Shown: positions 53,719-62,641, numbered from the stretch's first letter. The stretch: DNA of 64,000 bases from Metasolibacillus fluoroglycofenilyticus (GCF_003049645.1 NZ_PYWK01000001.1:1271487-1335486); one strand, 5' to 3'. Notes: a model not told the origin generated them from the letters alone. Translations and numbers: made by a program.

Positions 53719-54597
53719 ATGAAATATTTGAATGATACTGCTGTAATGAAGCGCATGAGTATGCGACTAAAGATGAATAAAGTATGGAAAACTATTTTTA
53801 TTGTCGCAACAACTTTTGCTTTAGTAGCTTTATTAATATTATTAGCGCGAATTCTTTCACAAGGATTAAGTCATTTAAACTTTGGCTTCCTAACGAATTT
53901 TGCCTCACGTGTACCTGAAAAAGCGGGAATTAAAGCGGCACTTATCGGTTCTTTATGGCTAATGGCTGTTGTCGCACCAGTTTCCATTATTTTAGGTGTA
54001 AGTTCAGCGATTTATTTAGAGGAATATGCGAAAAAAAATCGTTTCAATGATTTCATTCGCATTAATATTTCCAACTTAGCAGGTGTACCTTCCATTGTAT
54101 TCGGTCTATTAGGATTAACGATTTTCGTTCGCTTATTAGACTTAGGAAAAAGCATTTTAGCAGCAGGCTTTACGATGAGCTTATTAATTTTGCCGATTAT
54201 TATCGTTTCTGCACAGGAAGCAATTCGAGCTGTCCCGCAGGAGCAACGCGAAGCCTCATATGGTATGGGTGCTACTAAATGGCAAACAATTGTGAAGGTT
54301 GTTTTGCCCGCGGCGATTCCGGGTATATTGACAGGGAGTATTTTAGCCCTATCACGTGCAATTGGTGAAACTGCGCCATTAGTAGTTATTGGTATTCCTG
54401 TTATTTTACAATTCTTACCTGAGAATTTATTAAGTACATTTACAGCATTACCGATGCAAATTTTTGACTGGGCAAAGCGTCCACAAGAAGAGTTCCAATA
54501 TGTTGCAGCAGCAGGGATTATCGTTTTAATGATATTGCTAGTATTCATGAACTCAATTGCCATTTATATTCGCAATAAATTCCAAAAACGATACTAA
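53719..54597 (+). CDS. pstA: Phosphate ABC transporter permease PstA
   Basis: 292 residues, six helices, EAA loop SYGMGATKWQTIVKVVLPAA at about residue 185. ATG 53719 has GAGGAG eight bases upstream; the in-frame extension inside pstC is rejected. Forms the channel with PstC. Confidence 0.95.
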   Translation: MKYLNDTAVMKRMSMRLKMNKVWKTIFIVATTFALVALLILLARILSQGLSHLNFGFLTNFASRVPEKAGIKAALIGSLWLMAVVAPVSIILGVSSAIYLEEYAKKNRFNDFIRINISNLAGVPSIVFGLLGLTIFVRLLDLGKSILAAGFTMSLLILPIIIVSAQEAIRAVPQEQREASYGMGATKWQTIVKVVLPAAIPGILTGSILALSRAIGETAPLVVIGIPVILQFLPENLLSTFTALPMQIFDWAKRPQEEFQYVAAAGIIVLMILLVFMNSIAIYIRNKFQKRY

Positions 54598-54609
54598 CGG
54601 AGGGAAATT

Positions 54610-55437
54610 ATGATACAAGTTCAAGAGCAAGTGCAAAATGTGCGAAGCAATGACACTGTACAGTCTGCGCAAGTAAATAGTAAAAATACAGTATTTGAAA
54701 CAAGAAATTTCGATTTATGGTATGGGCAGCATCATGCGTTAAAAAATATTAATCTTGAAATAAAAGAAAATGAAGTCACTGCAATTATCGGGCCATCTGG
54801 CTGTGGTAAATCGACATATGTTAAAACCTTGAACCGTATGATTGAGCTTGTGCCAATCGTTAGAACATCGGGGGAAATTAATTACCGTGGGCGCAATATT
54901 TTTGGTGGAGATTACGAGGTTGAGGAATTGCGTACACAAGTAGGTATGGTGTTCCAAAAGCCAAACCCATTCCCAAAATCAATCTATGACAATATTGCCT
55001 ATGGACCACGAATCCATGGCATTAAAAACAAAAAAATATTAGATGAGATTGTAGAAAAATCATTGCGCGGTGCAGCAGTTTGGGACGATGTAAAGGATCG
55101 CCTTAACCAAAATGCCTATGGCTTATCTGGTGGTCAGCAGCAACGTATTTGTATCGCTCGATGCTTAGCTGTTGAGCCTGATGTTATTTTAATGGATGAG
55201 CCAACATCGGCACTTGACCCAATCTCTACATTGAAAGTAGAGGAGCTTGTACAAGAGTTAAAAACGCAATACTCAATCATCATCGTGACACATAATATGC
55301 AGCAAGCAGCACGCATTTCTGATAAAACAGCATTTTTCCTAAATGGTGAAGTGATTGAATTTGATCAAACAGATAAAATTTTCTCAACACCAGCAGATGG
55401 GCGCACAGAAGATTACATTTCTGGTCGTTTCGGATAA
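54610..55437 (+). CDS. pstB: Phosphate ABC transporter ATP-binding protein PstB
   Basis: 275 residues. Walker [10 protein letters not shown], PstB-specific NRMIELVP, signature LSGGQQQR, Walker [14 protein letters not shown] and H-loop IVTHNMQ. An N-terminal extension of about 30 residues precedes the ATPase domain. Only one pstB copy is present, whereas B. subtilis has two. Confidence 0.96.
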   Translation: MIQVQEQVQNVRSNDTVQSAQVNSKNTVFETRNFDLWYGQHHALKNINLEIKENEVTAIIGPSGCGKSTYVKTLNRMIELVPIVRTSGEINYRGRNIFGGDYEVEELRTQVGMVFQKPNPFPKSIYDNIAYGPRIHGIKNKKILDEIVEKSLRGAAVWDDVKDRLNQNAYGLSGGQQQRICIARCLAVEPDVILMDEPTSALDPISTLKVEELVQELKTQYSIIIVTHNMQQAARISDKTAFFLNGEVIEFDQTDKIFSTPADGRTEDYISGRFG

Positions 55438-55452
55438 GGAGGAGCTTATAGT

Positions 55453-56115
55453 ATGATGGCGGTACGTGAACGATTTGAGCACGATATGAAAACGGTGCAA
55501 GAGGATTTATTAGATTTATGTAATAAAAGCATTGAAGCTTTAGAAATTTCATTCAAAGCATTTGTTAATAAAGATATTGATAGGGCATTATCAGTGATTG
55601 ATAATGACATTCATATTAATCGTTTAGAGGAAATGATTAATGACCGTGTTATTTTATTAATTGCGAAGCAACAGCCTGTGGCAACAGATTTACGTCGCTT
55701 AATGACGATTGTTAAGGCGGCAAGCGATATGGAGCGTGTAGGCGACTACGCAGTGAATATTGCGAAGGATACAATTCGCATCGGCAAGGATGAATTCATT
55801 ACAAATATCGAGATATTAGAAGAAATGTCTAAGAAAACAGTTTCGATGCTACGCCAAATTGTCGATGCATTCATTCATGAAAATACATCACAGGCAAAAG
55901 AAATAGCGGAGCTTGACGATAAAATTGACGGCTTGTACGGTCAAGCTATTACCGGCTTTATGCAGCTATCTAGCAAGCATCCTGATAACATTTCACAATT
56001 TATGTATTTATCCTTTGTTAGTCGCTATTTAGAGCGCTCAGCAGACCATGCAACAAACGTCGCAGAGCATTTATTCTATTTAGTAAAAGGTCAGCACTAC
56101 GAATTAAATAACTAG
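55453..56115 (+). CDS. phoU: Phosphate signalling regulator PhoU
   Basis: 220 residues of two PhoU helical-bundle repeats with the metal-binding signature VKAASDMERVGDYAVNIAKD (about residue 97) and its counterpart YLERSADHATNVAEH near the C terminus. In the family it couples the Pst importer to the PhoR kinase; B. subtilis lacks a classical phoU here, so this operon resembles the Staphylococcus and Planococcaceae type. ATG 55453 (or 55456) follows AAGGAGGAG. Confidence 0.94.
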   Translation: MMAVRERFEHDMKTVQEDLLDLCNKSIEALEISFKAFVNKDIDRALSVIDNDIHINRLEEMINDRVILLIAKQQPVATDLRRLMTIVKAASDMERVGDYAVNIAKDTIRIGKDEFITNIEILEEMSKKTVSMLRQIVDAFIHENTSQAKEIAELDDKIDGLYGQAITGFMQLSSKHPDNISQFMYLSFVSRYLERSADHATNVAEHLFYLVKGQHYELNN

Positions 56116-56118
56116 AAA

Positions 56119-56166
56119 AGGGCGTCCAAAAAACCGCGCAGTTGCCGGTATTTTGGACGCTTTTTG
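56119..56166 (+). terminator. Terminator of the pst operon (family-1 head type)
   Basis: GGGCGTCCAAAA..CCG / CGG..TTTTGGACGC with TTTTT after it. The hairpin starts 4 bp after the phoU stop and has the same layout as the heads of the family-1 repeats (GTCCAAAA, inner CCGCGCA/TGCCGG), but no element body follows. Confidence 0.9.
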
Positions 56167-56179
56167 TATGACTAAAGCG

Positions 56180-56259
56180 GATTCGCTCGTTAAATCTTTA
56201 AATTCGCTCGTAAAGTCGCGGGATTCGCTCACAAAACATAGAAATTCGCTCATAAAATC
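56180..56259. repeat. 21-bp-periodic short repeat array, four units
   Basis: The core ATTCGCTCGTAAA (variants TTAAA, ACAAAA, ATAAAA) has its CG at 56184, 56205, 56226 and 56247, exactly 21 bp apart. Same core as the array at 5409-5510 and the same setting between convergent genes (phoU and the amidohydrolase). The last unit overlaps the end of the amidohydrolase gene. Confidence 0.85.
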
Positions 56260-57805
56260 AACCATAAACAATTTGCCCGTGAACGACCGTTTTGACTACT
56301 TGTAACTGAGGAATTTGCTCGACATCTACTTTAAAAATATCTTCATTTAATATCGTAAAATCTGCTTCAAAGCCTGCCGCGACTTGTCCGCGGCTATGCG
56401 CTTTATCAATAACTTTGGCTGGTGCAGTCGTGTAAAGTGCAACAGCCTCATAGCGAGAAATGCACTCAGCAGCATTTAAAACTTGTGCATCACCCATTTT
56501 TTTACGTGCTATTGCAGCATAAATACCGTATAGCGGATTCGGGTGCTCGATTGGGGCATCAGAGCCTCCCGCACATACGATGCCTCGCTTTAATAATGAT
56601 TGTATAGGATGTGCATAATGTAGGCGCTCCGTCCCTAATCTTGCCTGTAAAATATTCATATCTGACTGAATAAATTGCGGCTGCACATCAACGATAATCG
56701 GCAGTTTTGCAAGCCTTTCAAGCAGCTCATCATTAATTAAGCTACAATGAATAATGCGATCCTTTTGGCCTGCTAAAGGTGGATATTGCTCAAGCAATCC
56801 GACAATTGCTGAAATGGCGGCATCACCAATTACATGAACCGCAATCGTTGCGTTTGCAGCACGCGCTTTACGAACGAGCTGTGCTAAATCTTCATTAGAA
56901 TGAATAAATAAACCACTATTCATAGGGTCATCGGCATACGGAGATGAAAGTGCCGCTGTCCTTCCTCCAAATGCACCATCAATAAAGATTTTCATCGCAC
57001 CAAGCTCCAGCCAAGTGGAAGGTGTAAAATCAATTTGCTGTAAATCATCCCATGCATCATGATGCTGTAATAAATGTGCCTTGAAGTTTTTATTTTTAAT
57101 AATATATTCATAGCTTTGTAAAGGTATGGAAGGATGTCCATAATAGCTTAAGTCCTCGGAGTGCCCACCTACAATACCTAATGAATGCAATGAGGCAATT
57201 GATTTTTTCAAAGCATCATCAACATAGCCTTGCGTAGTTGTTGGTATGCGATGGACGACTAAATATAAAGCACTATCCTTCAAAATCCCTGTTAAATGCC
57301 CATTCCTTTTATCAATTAAACCACCAGTAGGATTTGCCGTAGTTTCATCAATATTGACATAGGCAAGTACTAGATGATTCACCATAATTAAATGATGACA
57401 ACTACGCTTAATGACAACATGGCAGTTCAAGGCATCTAATTCCTCAATCGTAGGAAATGTTAATTGCTCACTAGCGCCTTCATTATAGCCAATTGCAACA
57501 AGCCAATCCTCTTCCTTCAATAGTGCAGCTCGTTGCTGCAAAGCCATCATCAGCTCATCTTTAGATGATATATTGCTAGCATCTAAATTTTTCAGCTTTT
57601 CTCCATAGCCAATAATATGTAAATGACTGTCGACAAAGCCCGGATATAACACATTTCCTTTTAGGTCAATTAAATGCTGTGCCTTTCCTTGCAAATCAGC
57701 AAATGCCCCAGCTTCTAAAATGATACCATCATGTTCTAAAACGGCTTCTACAGTATGCCCTTCCTGCTGCATCGTATAAATTGTCCCACCATACCATAAA
57801 TTCAT
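56258..57805 (-). CDS. Amidohydrolase, YtcJ-like
   Basis: 515 residues, metal-dependent amidohydrolase of the amidohydrolase_3 group. The metal motif appears as DSHLHI after VLYPGFV (about residue 58), later His residues as AVHVIGDAA and IHCSLI, and the C-terminal Asp as AGGSDAPIEHPNP. Substrates of the family vary (amides, formamides). ATG 57805 is six bases after GGAGG; ATG 57811 touches that ribosome site. Lacks a signal peptide, so cytoplasmic. No neighbours suggest a pathway. Confidence 0.88.
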   Translation of the reverse strand: MNLWYGGTIYTMQQEGHTVEAVLEHDGIILEAGAFADLQGKAQHLIDLKGNVLYPGFVDSHLHIIGYGEKLKNLDASNISSKDELMMALQQRAALLKEEDWLVAIGYNEGASEQLTFPTIEELDALNCHVVIKRSCHHLIMVNHLVLAYVNIDETTANPTGGLIDKRNGHLTGILKDSALYLVVHRIPTTTQGYVDDALKKSIASLHSLGIVGGHSEDLSYYGHPSIPLQSYEYIIKNKNFKAHLLQHHDAWDDLQQIDFTPSTWLELGAMKIFIDGAFGGRTAALSSPYADDPMNSGLFIHSNEDLAQLVRKARAANATIAVHVIGDAAISAIVGLLEQYPPLAGQKDRIIHCSLINDELLERLAKLPIIVDVQPQFIQSDMNILQARLGTERLHYAHPIQSLLKRGIVCAGGSDAPIEHPNPLYGIYAAIARKKMGDAQVLNAAECISRYEAVALYTTAPAKVIDKAHSRGQVAAGFEADFTILNEDIFKVDVEQIPQLQVVKTVVHGQIVYG

Positions 57806-57915
57806 ATTCATCCTCCATTTTTTGAGTGCCAGGCACACAAACAATTCTGACAATTTAGGCCTGCACGTATTCTAAAAAAATAATAACAAAAATGATTGAA
57901 TATGCATATCGTTTT

Positions 57916-57946
57916 ATGTTAACTTATATTTATATTAGGTTTACTA
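57916..57946 (+). promoter_or_regulatory. Probable BirA operator before bioY
   Basis: The half-sites TGTTAACTT (57917-57925) and AGGTTTACTA (57937-57946) form an imperfect inverted repeat resembling the biotin-repressor consensus TTGTTAACC-N14/15-GGTTAACAA. It lies 20 bp before the bioY start codon, where BirA would repress biotin uptake. Confidence 0.55.
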
Positions 57947-57965
57947 AAGCTTGGGGGAAATAGTG

Positions 57966-58508
57966 ATGAATGTTAAAAATTATGTATTAGCAGCATTTGG
58001 TGCGGCGATTATTGCGGTGTTAGCACAAGTAACAATTCCGTTGCCGCTTGTACCAATTACAGGACAAACATTAGCAGTAGGACTTGTAGCTACAATTTTA
58101 GGTCCGCGGCTTGGCACATTAGCAGTGGCTGTTTATTTATTATTGGGTGCGGCAGGATTACCTGTTTTTGCAATGTTTACAGGGGGGCTTGCTAAGTTAG
58201 TTGGGCCAACAGGTGGTTATTTGGTAGGGTTTTTGCCAGCCGCGTATTTAATGGGGCTGTACCTAGAAAAAACTTCTTATACGTATGTACAAGCAGCGGT
58301 GGCGAATGTTATTGGCATGTTTGTTACTTTACTATTTGGAACAATCTGGCTGAAGATTGCCAATGACTTGTCATGGACAGGTGCTATGATGGGAGGAACA
58401 ATACCATTTATCATTCCAGGCTTATTAAAAGCTGGAGTTGCTACATGGCTCGGTATTTTCGTGCGCAATCGTTTGAAGCAAGCAAAATTAATCGCTGCAA
58501 CAAGTTAA
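57966..58508 (+). CDS. bioY: Biotin transporter BioY (ECF S component)
   Basis: 180 residues, six helices. Family signature QVTIPLPLVPITGQTLAVGL near residue 25, GPTGGYLVGFLPAA near 85. It captures biotin and works with the shared ECF energising module, encoded elsewhere. ATG 57966 with GGGGGAAA at 8 bp; a TTG 15 bp upstream overlaps the ribosome site. Stands alone, with a probable BirA box. Confidence 0.94.
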   Translation: MNVKNYVLAAFGAAIIAVLAQVTIPLPLVPITGQTLAVGLVATILGPRLGTLAVAVYLLLGAAGLPVFAMFTGGLAKLVGPTGGYLVGFLPAAYLMGLYLEKTSYTYVQAAVANVIGMFVTLLFGTIWLKIANDLSWTGAMMGGTIPFIIPGLLKAGVATWLGIFVRNRLKQAKLIAATS

Positions 58509-58514
58509 AAATGT

Positions 58515-58543
58515 TTGAATTATGAAAAAAATCACGTTACAAT
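58515..58543 (+). promoter_or_regulatory. Promoter of the trpEG T-box transcript
   Basis: TTGAAT (58515-58520), 17 bp, TACAAT (58538-58543), ending about 10 bp before the T-box leader. Confidence 0.7.
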
Positions 58544-58552
58544 TACGTATAA

Positions 58553-58770
58553 AGCGATAATGAAAAAATAGTAGCTTATGTTCGTCTTAGAAGAGAGCTA
58601 GCGGTTGGTGAGAGCTAGTAGACAGCATAGGTGAATGGATTTTCTAGCTACAAGGAGGAAATGCCTTGTCGTAGTTGCTGACGTTACAAGCAATCGAGTG
58701 GGCTAAGCAATTAGCCAATGAAGGTGGTACCACGGCTCTCCGTCCTTTACAGTACGGAGGGCCTTTTTGT
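58553..58770 (+). promoter_or_regulatory. T-box leader of trpEG (tryptophan)
   Basis: A complete T-box: stem I with AGAGAGCTAGCGGTTGGTGA, the T-box word AAGGTGGTACCACGG (58720-58734), and a terminator CTCCGTCC../..GGACGGAG type stem (CTCCGT / ACGGAG) with TTTTT to 58770. A TGG in GGTGAATGGATTTTC (about 58634) is the likely Trp specifier. The bulge UGGU can pair with a G or A discriminator base and so fits tRNA-Trp, though it is not unique to it. Uncharged tRNA-Trp would switch on anthranilate synthase. Confidence 0.9.
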
Positions 58771-58801
58771 GTACAAATGAGCAGAGATAGGGGAGCAGAG
58801 C

Positions 58802-60166
58802 ATGACAGAGATGAAGTACGTAATGAAAACATTGCAGGGGGATACTTACACCCCCATCGGCATTTATTCATGCCTACAAGGGCAAAATAAAATGCTATTT
58901 GAATCGAATGCTAAATATGCTGAAAGTGGTCGTTATTCATTTATTACGGTCAATCCAGTAGGAGAGCTAATAGGCGATGAGAAAACCTCGACTTTTAATG
59001 GAGCAACGAAAAGCATTTCAGTAACCGAGCGTTTAAAAGACGTGCTACCAATTGTCGCAGGGCACTATCCATTTGCTTTTTTTGGTGGAGCGATTGGTTA
59101 TTTTAGCTATGAAACAGCCTTCCATTTTGAAGCAATTGGGCAAATCGTGAACGATGTCTACAATATGCCGGATGTTCATCTTTATTTTTACGATACATTT
59201 ATCGTAATCGACCATATTGAGCAAAAGCTATCGTTAGTTGCGGTTGATTTATTTGGAGGCCGCACAGAGCAGCAAATGCAGCAAGCAATTCAGCAGCTTG
59301 AGCAGCAAATCGGGCAGCAAATAACGCAAACAATAAATACAGCTGTAGACATTCATTTTTCAGCGACAATGACTGAAGAACAGTTTACAACAATGGTCGA
59401 AACTGCGCAGCAACATATTCAGCGTGGGGATATTTTCCAAGTCGTACTATCGCAAACATTTGAAGCGAGCTTTCAGGGAGATGCATTTGCACTGTATCGC
59501 AAGCTGCGTGCAACAAATCCCTCGCCTTATATGTTTTACATGAATTTTGATGATGTCATTGTGCTTGGTACTTCGCCAGAAAGCTTAGTAAAGGTACAGG
59601 GCGGTGTTGTCACAACAAATCCGATAGCTGGTACGAAGCCACGTGGTGTAACACAGAAGGAAGATGAGCAGCTCGCACAAACATTGTTGAATGATGAAAA
59701 AGAGTTAGCCGAACATCGCATGCTCGTTGATTTAGGGCGCAATGATATTGGGCGTGTATGCGAGGTGGGCTCCGTACAAGTGAAGCGCTATATGCATATT
59801 GAGAAATATAAATATGTGATGCATATTGTGTCAGAGGTGGCTGGTCAGCTAAAAGAAGGGGCACATGTAGTCGATGTACTCGCTTCAAGCTTACCAGCTG
59901 GTACGGTATCGGGCGCACCGAAAATACGAGCAATGCAAATTATTCACGCACTTGAGCAAAAAAAGCGCGGCATCTATGCGGGGGCTGTTGGCTATATTTC
60001 TGCTTCTGGCAATATGGATTTAACATTAGCCATCCGTACAATGCTTGTAAAGGATGGAAAAGCTTATGTACAGGCAGGGGCGGGAATTGTTTATGATTCT
60101 GTTCCAAGCTTGGAATATGAGGAAACGTTAAATAAAGCGCGCGCATTATTGGAGGTGCGAAAATGA
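58802..60166 (+). CDS. trpE: Anthranilate synthase component I
   Basis: 454 residues, chorismate-binding enzyme. The N-terminal feedback segment LFESNAKYAESGRYSFI resembles the Trp-binding LLES motif. The catalytic domain shows GDIFQVVLSQ, SPESLVKV, NPIAGTKPRG, LVDLGRNDIGRVC and ALPAGTVSGAPK-type (SLPAGTVSGAPK) signatures. With TrpG it makes anthranilate from chorismate and glutamine. Start ATG 58802 follows GGGGAG; ATG 58814 is possible. The next gene begins inside its 3' end (ATGA region). Confidence 0.94.
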   Translation: MTEMKYVMKTLQGDTYTPIGIYSCLQGQNKMLFESNAKYAESGRYSFITVNPVGELIGDEKTSTFNGATKSISVTERLKDVLPIVAGHYPFAFFGGAIGYFSYETAFHFEAIGQIVNDVYNMPDVHLYFYDTFIVIDHIEQKLSLVAVDLFGGRTEQQMQQAIQQLEQQIGQQITQTINTAVDIHFSATMTEEQFTTMVETAQQHIQRGDIFQVVLSQTFEASFQGDAFALYRKLRATNPSPYMFYMNFDDVIVLGTSPESLVKVQGGVVTTNPIAGTKPRGVTQKEDEQLAQTLLNDEKELAEHRMLVDLGRNDIGRVCEVGSVQVKRYMHIEKYKYVMHIVSEVAGQLKEGAHVVDVLASSLPAGTVSGAPKIRAMQIIHALEQKKRGIYAGAVGYISASGNMDLTLAIRTMLVKDGKAYVQAGAGIVYDSVPSLEYEETLNKARALLEVRK

Positions 60167-60738
60167 TTTTATTAATCGATAACTACGACTCATTTACTTA
60201 TAACTTATACCATCAAATTGCTGCGTTTGAACAAGAAGTGCGTGTAGTGCGTAATGATAAAATAACGCTTGAAGAAATCCATGCAATGCAACCAAAGGCA
60301 ATCGTTGTTTCACCTGGGCCAGGTGTGCCAAGTGAGGCGGGGAATGTTATAGATATTATTTTAGAGTTTCACGGGCAGGTACCGATACTAGGAATTTGCT
60401 TAGGTCACCAAGCAATAGGTGAGGCATTCGGTGCAAAAATTGTACGTGCAAAAAACATTATTCATGGTAAAATGAGCCCTTTGACACATCAACAGCAAGG
60501 CTTATTACAAGGCATAGCACCAAATGAGGAAGTAATGCGTTATCACTCATTAGTCATTGAACAAAATACACTACCAAGCGATTTTATTGTGACAGCTCGT
60601 GCGGCAGATGATGGAGAAATTATGGCTATTCAGCATAAAAATTATCCGTTATATGGTCTACAGTTTCATCCAGAGTCTATCGGCACAAAAACTGGGAATC
60701 GAATGATTGAGGCATTTTTGAATGTAGTAAAAGAATAA
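60163..60738 (+). CDS. trpG: Anthranilate synthase component II (glutamine amidotransferase)
   Basis: 191 residues, class I glutamine amidotransferase: LIDNYDSFTYNL at the N terminus, SPGPGVPSEAG, the nucleophile Cys in LGICLGHQAIG (about residue 79) and the His-Glu pair in LQFHPESIGT. It supplies ammonia to TrpE. In some Bacilli the same subunit also serves PabB; here the T-box context argues for tryptophan. The remaining trp genes do not follow: the unit ends after trpG. Confidence 0.93.
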   Translation: MILLIDNYDSFTYNLYHQIAAFEQEVRVVRNDKITLEEIHAMQPKAIVVSPGPGVPSEAGNVIDIILEFHGQVPILGICLGHQAIGEAFGAKIVRAKNIIHGKMSPLTHQQQGLLQGIAPNEEVMRYHSLVIEQNTLPSDFIVTARAADDGEIMAIQHKNYPLYGLQFHPESIGTKTGNRMIEAFLNVVKE

Positions 60739-60747
60739 TGAACTGTT

Positions 60748-60786
60748 CGCGGGCATAGGAATCTCCTTATTAAAGCCCGCGAGAAG
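60748..60786 (+). terminator. Hairpin after trpEG
   Basis: TTCGCGGGC / GCCCGCGAG stem of nine base pairs with an 18-base loop; no T-run, so termination strength is uncertain. Confidence 0.5.
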
Positions 60787-60890
60787 CTTATATTTGCTTA
60801 TAAAACTGGTGCAGCAAATACTATTTGTCAGAAGGCGACATCCCCTCTACGTTTTTTTGCTATAATAAAAATAAAAAGGAGGACTATAAA

Positions 60891-61316
60891 ATGACTAATT
60901 CCTATAAACAAATTGCAGTTGGTGTTGATTTTTCTGAGCAATCTTTACAAGCACTCCAACGTGCGATAGAAATAGCAAAGCAAAATGAGGCTATTTTACA
61001 TATTGTAAGCGTAGTCGACACATATTCTTTCGGCTCAGTACAGGCATACGATATAACATACGCACAGCAAGTAAAAGAGGACCGCGAAAAGCAAATAGAG
61101 CAACTAAAAAATGAGGCAATAGCAGCAGGCGTGGCGGCTGTTCAGACAACTGTTGAACTCGGCTCACCAAAGGTAATTTTAACGAATTTAAAAGATATCG
61201 ACCTCGTTATTATTAGTGCAACCGGCTTAAATCGCTTTGAAAAAATGATTATCGGCTCGAATGCAGAACGTATTGTACGAAATGCTAAGTGTGATGTGAT
61301 GGTAGTGAGAGGATAG
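60891..61316 (+). CDS. Universal stress protein (UspA family)
   Basis: 141 residues, Rossmann-like fold. N-terminal IAVGVDFSEQSLQALQRAIE and C-terminal MIIGSNAERIVRNAKCDVMVV carry the ATP-binding G-(2)-G-(9)-G(S/T)-like region, here GLNRFEKMIIGSNAERI. ATG 60891 with AAAAGGAGG; a TATAAT at 60861-60866 is a likely -10. Role: stress survival, details not defined. Confidence 0.9.
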   Translation: MTNSYKQIAVGVDFSEQSLQALQRAIEIAKQNEAILHIVSVVDTYSFGSVQAYDITYAQQVKEDREKQIEQLKNEAIAAGVAAVQTTVELGSPKVILTNLKDIDLVIISATGLNRFEKMIIGSNAERIVRNAKCDVMVVRG

Positions 61317-61342
61317 TTTAAGTATAGATTATCTAATATAAA

Positions 61343-61376
61343 ATGAGTGTCTACTAAAAGGACACTCATTTTTTTG
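61343..61376. terminator. Bidirectional terminator between uspA and the signal-peptide gene
   Basis: ATGAGTGTCC-like stem (GAGTGTC / GACACTC) with a T-run on the plus side and A/T-rich tails on both. It stops the stress protein gene and, on the minus strand, the regulator-peptide pair. Confidence 0.85.
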
Positions 61377-61538
61377 TTAAGGCCGATCAGGGATATTTAT
61401 CGAAGGAGATTCTTCAGAACAATTACTTATCCATAGTTTATTTATTGTTAAACTTGCAGCTTCATATTGCGGAGTAAAAGTAAATACTACTAGTAATGCT
61501 AAACATAAAGATAGTAAATTTATTAAATTATTTTTCAT
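61377..61538 (-). CDS. Small exported peptide, probable PapR-like signalling pro-peptide
   Basis: A 53-codon gene, shorter than the usual ORF cutoff, on the minus strand 82 bp after the regulator stop. The product has a basic/polar start and a hydrophobic export segment (MKNNLINLLSLCLALLVVF), then a short polar part ending in SEESPSINIPDRP. Ribosome site AAAGGGTG six bases before ATG. This is the build of PapR/NprX pro-peptides: exported, cut near the C terminus, and re-imported as a 5-8 residue signal that binds the adjacent TPR regulator. The mature peptide would probably lie in the last 7-10 residues. Identification is by architecture and position; no sequence identity to PapR is claimed. 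Confidence 0.75.
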   Translation of the reverse strand: MKNNLINLLSLCLALLVVFTFTPQYEAASLTINKLWISNCSEESPSINIPDRP

Positions 61539-61620
61539 AAATAACACCCTTTATTAGAAAATTAAGTAACAACCTTTTATAATTTACCATTTAATATAAA
61601 AGATATCAATCAAATAATTA

Positions 61621-62484
61621 CTAATTAAGGTAATTTATTTTCAAATCCTCTATGATTTTCAAGTAATCATATTTGTTTTGTAAAGAATAGATTGTTTTTG
61701 CCTGTTCTAAATAAATAGCTGCATTTGTTTTGTCCTGCATAGAGATAAGACAATGAGCTGTTTGGAAAAGTAAATCCCCTAATAAATACAGTGTTTCATG
61801 CTCAATGCATAATTGGATACCTTGTTTTGACAAGAACAATGCTTCTGTAAATTTCTTGGAGTGTTGGAAGGTACGAGAAGCGCCAAAAAAAACTCGAATT
61901 TTCACTAAATAAGATATTGTTGCATGTTCTTCAATTAAAGGGAGGCATTTTTCATAATAAGCTAATGATTTTTCATAATGCTTTGCCCCGAAATAAACAA
62001 CTGCAATACTATTCATAATTGCTATTTCTTGTTCAATATTGGGTTTGTCATTTGCATGTAAGGCCTCCTCGAGTGTTTGGATTGCTGTATCAAGCTGTTG
62101 GTGTAAGAACCATTGGCAAATGCCTTTATGCCATAATAAAAATTGTCTGTGCTCTGGTGCTAGCAAAGCCTCTTGTACAAGCTCATTTTGCACAATAAAA
62201 TACGCAGACTCATAATCATGCTGATGAATTAGCTTACGAATAATATTTTGTGCATCTGATGAATTAAACGAGGCGTTATCAGTGCTAGCCATATCAAAAA
62301 AATAATTCATATCAACGCCCAGCCTCTGTGCAATTGCGTATAGTGTAAGACTTGAAGGAATCATTTCTCCTTTCTCAAAATTACTTACCATCGCCTGTGT
62401 ACAAATGCCATCTGCCAACTCTTTCTGTGTAAGGCCTCTCTTTTTTCGTAATTCCTTTATTTTTTGTGAAATCATATGATTCAT
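61621..62484 (-). CDS. PlcR/NprR-like HTH-TPR regulator (RRNPP family)
   Basis: 287 residues, close to the 285 of PlcR. Residues 5-60 form an HTH_3 (Xre-type) domain: KIKELRKKRGLTQKELADGI and QAMVSNFEKGEMIPSS. The rest is a TPR array of helical pairs (ESAYFIVQNELVQEALLAPE, YEKSLAYYEKCLPLIEEHA, EALFLSKQGIQLCIEHE), the peptide-binding part in this family. The next gene downstream encodes a small exported peptide, and a kinase is divergently transcribed 157 bp away. Activation by its own peptide is inferred. AGGGG lies 11 bp before ATG 62484; ATG 62475 is an alternative. Confidence 0.88.
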   Translation of the reverse strand: MNHMISQKIKELRKKRGLTQKELADGICTQAMVSNFEKGEMIPSSLTLYAIAQRLGVDMNYFFDMASTDNASFNSSDAQNIIRKLIHQHDYESAYFIVQNELVQEALLAPEHRQFLLWHKGICQWFLHQQLDTAIQTLEEALHANDKPNIEQEIAIMNSIAVVYFGAKHYEKSLAYYEKCLPLIEEHATISYLVKIRVFFGASRTFQHSKKFTEALFLSKQGIQLCIEHETLYLLGDLLFQTAHCLISMQDKTNAAIYLEQAKTIYSLQNKYDYLKIIEDLKINYLN

Positions 62485-62511
62485 AATGGATTTTCCCCTA
62501 TCCTAAGTATA

Positions 62512-62534
62512 CATATGAATTATTATAACTTATG
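62512..62534. promoter_or_regulatory. Candidate operator in the divergent regulator/kinase promoter region
   Basis: CATATGAATTA and TATAACTTATG form an imperfect inverted repeat (CATA-G-..TTA / TAA-..C-TATG) separated by one base, 28 bp upstream of the regulator start. It vaguely resembles the PlcR box (TATG-N-AA-N4-T-N-CATA) but is not a match. Candidate only. Confidence 0.4.
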
Positions 62535-62641
62535 ATAAATGTATTAGGGGATTAATATGCTTATTAATAGATGAATAATAGAAGCGATTTTTGTTTTTCT
62601 ACAATAAAAATGTATAAATATGAGAGGTGTTATAAAACTAT

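Noticed and set aside
62512-62534. True PlcR box
   Set aside because: The palindrome resembles but does not satisfy TATGNAANNNNTNCATA, so it is kept only as a candidate operator.
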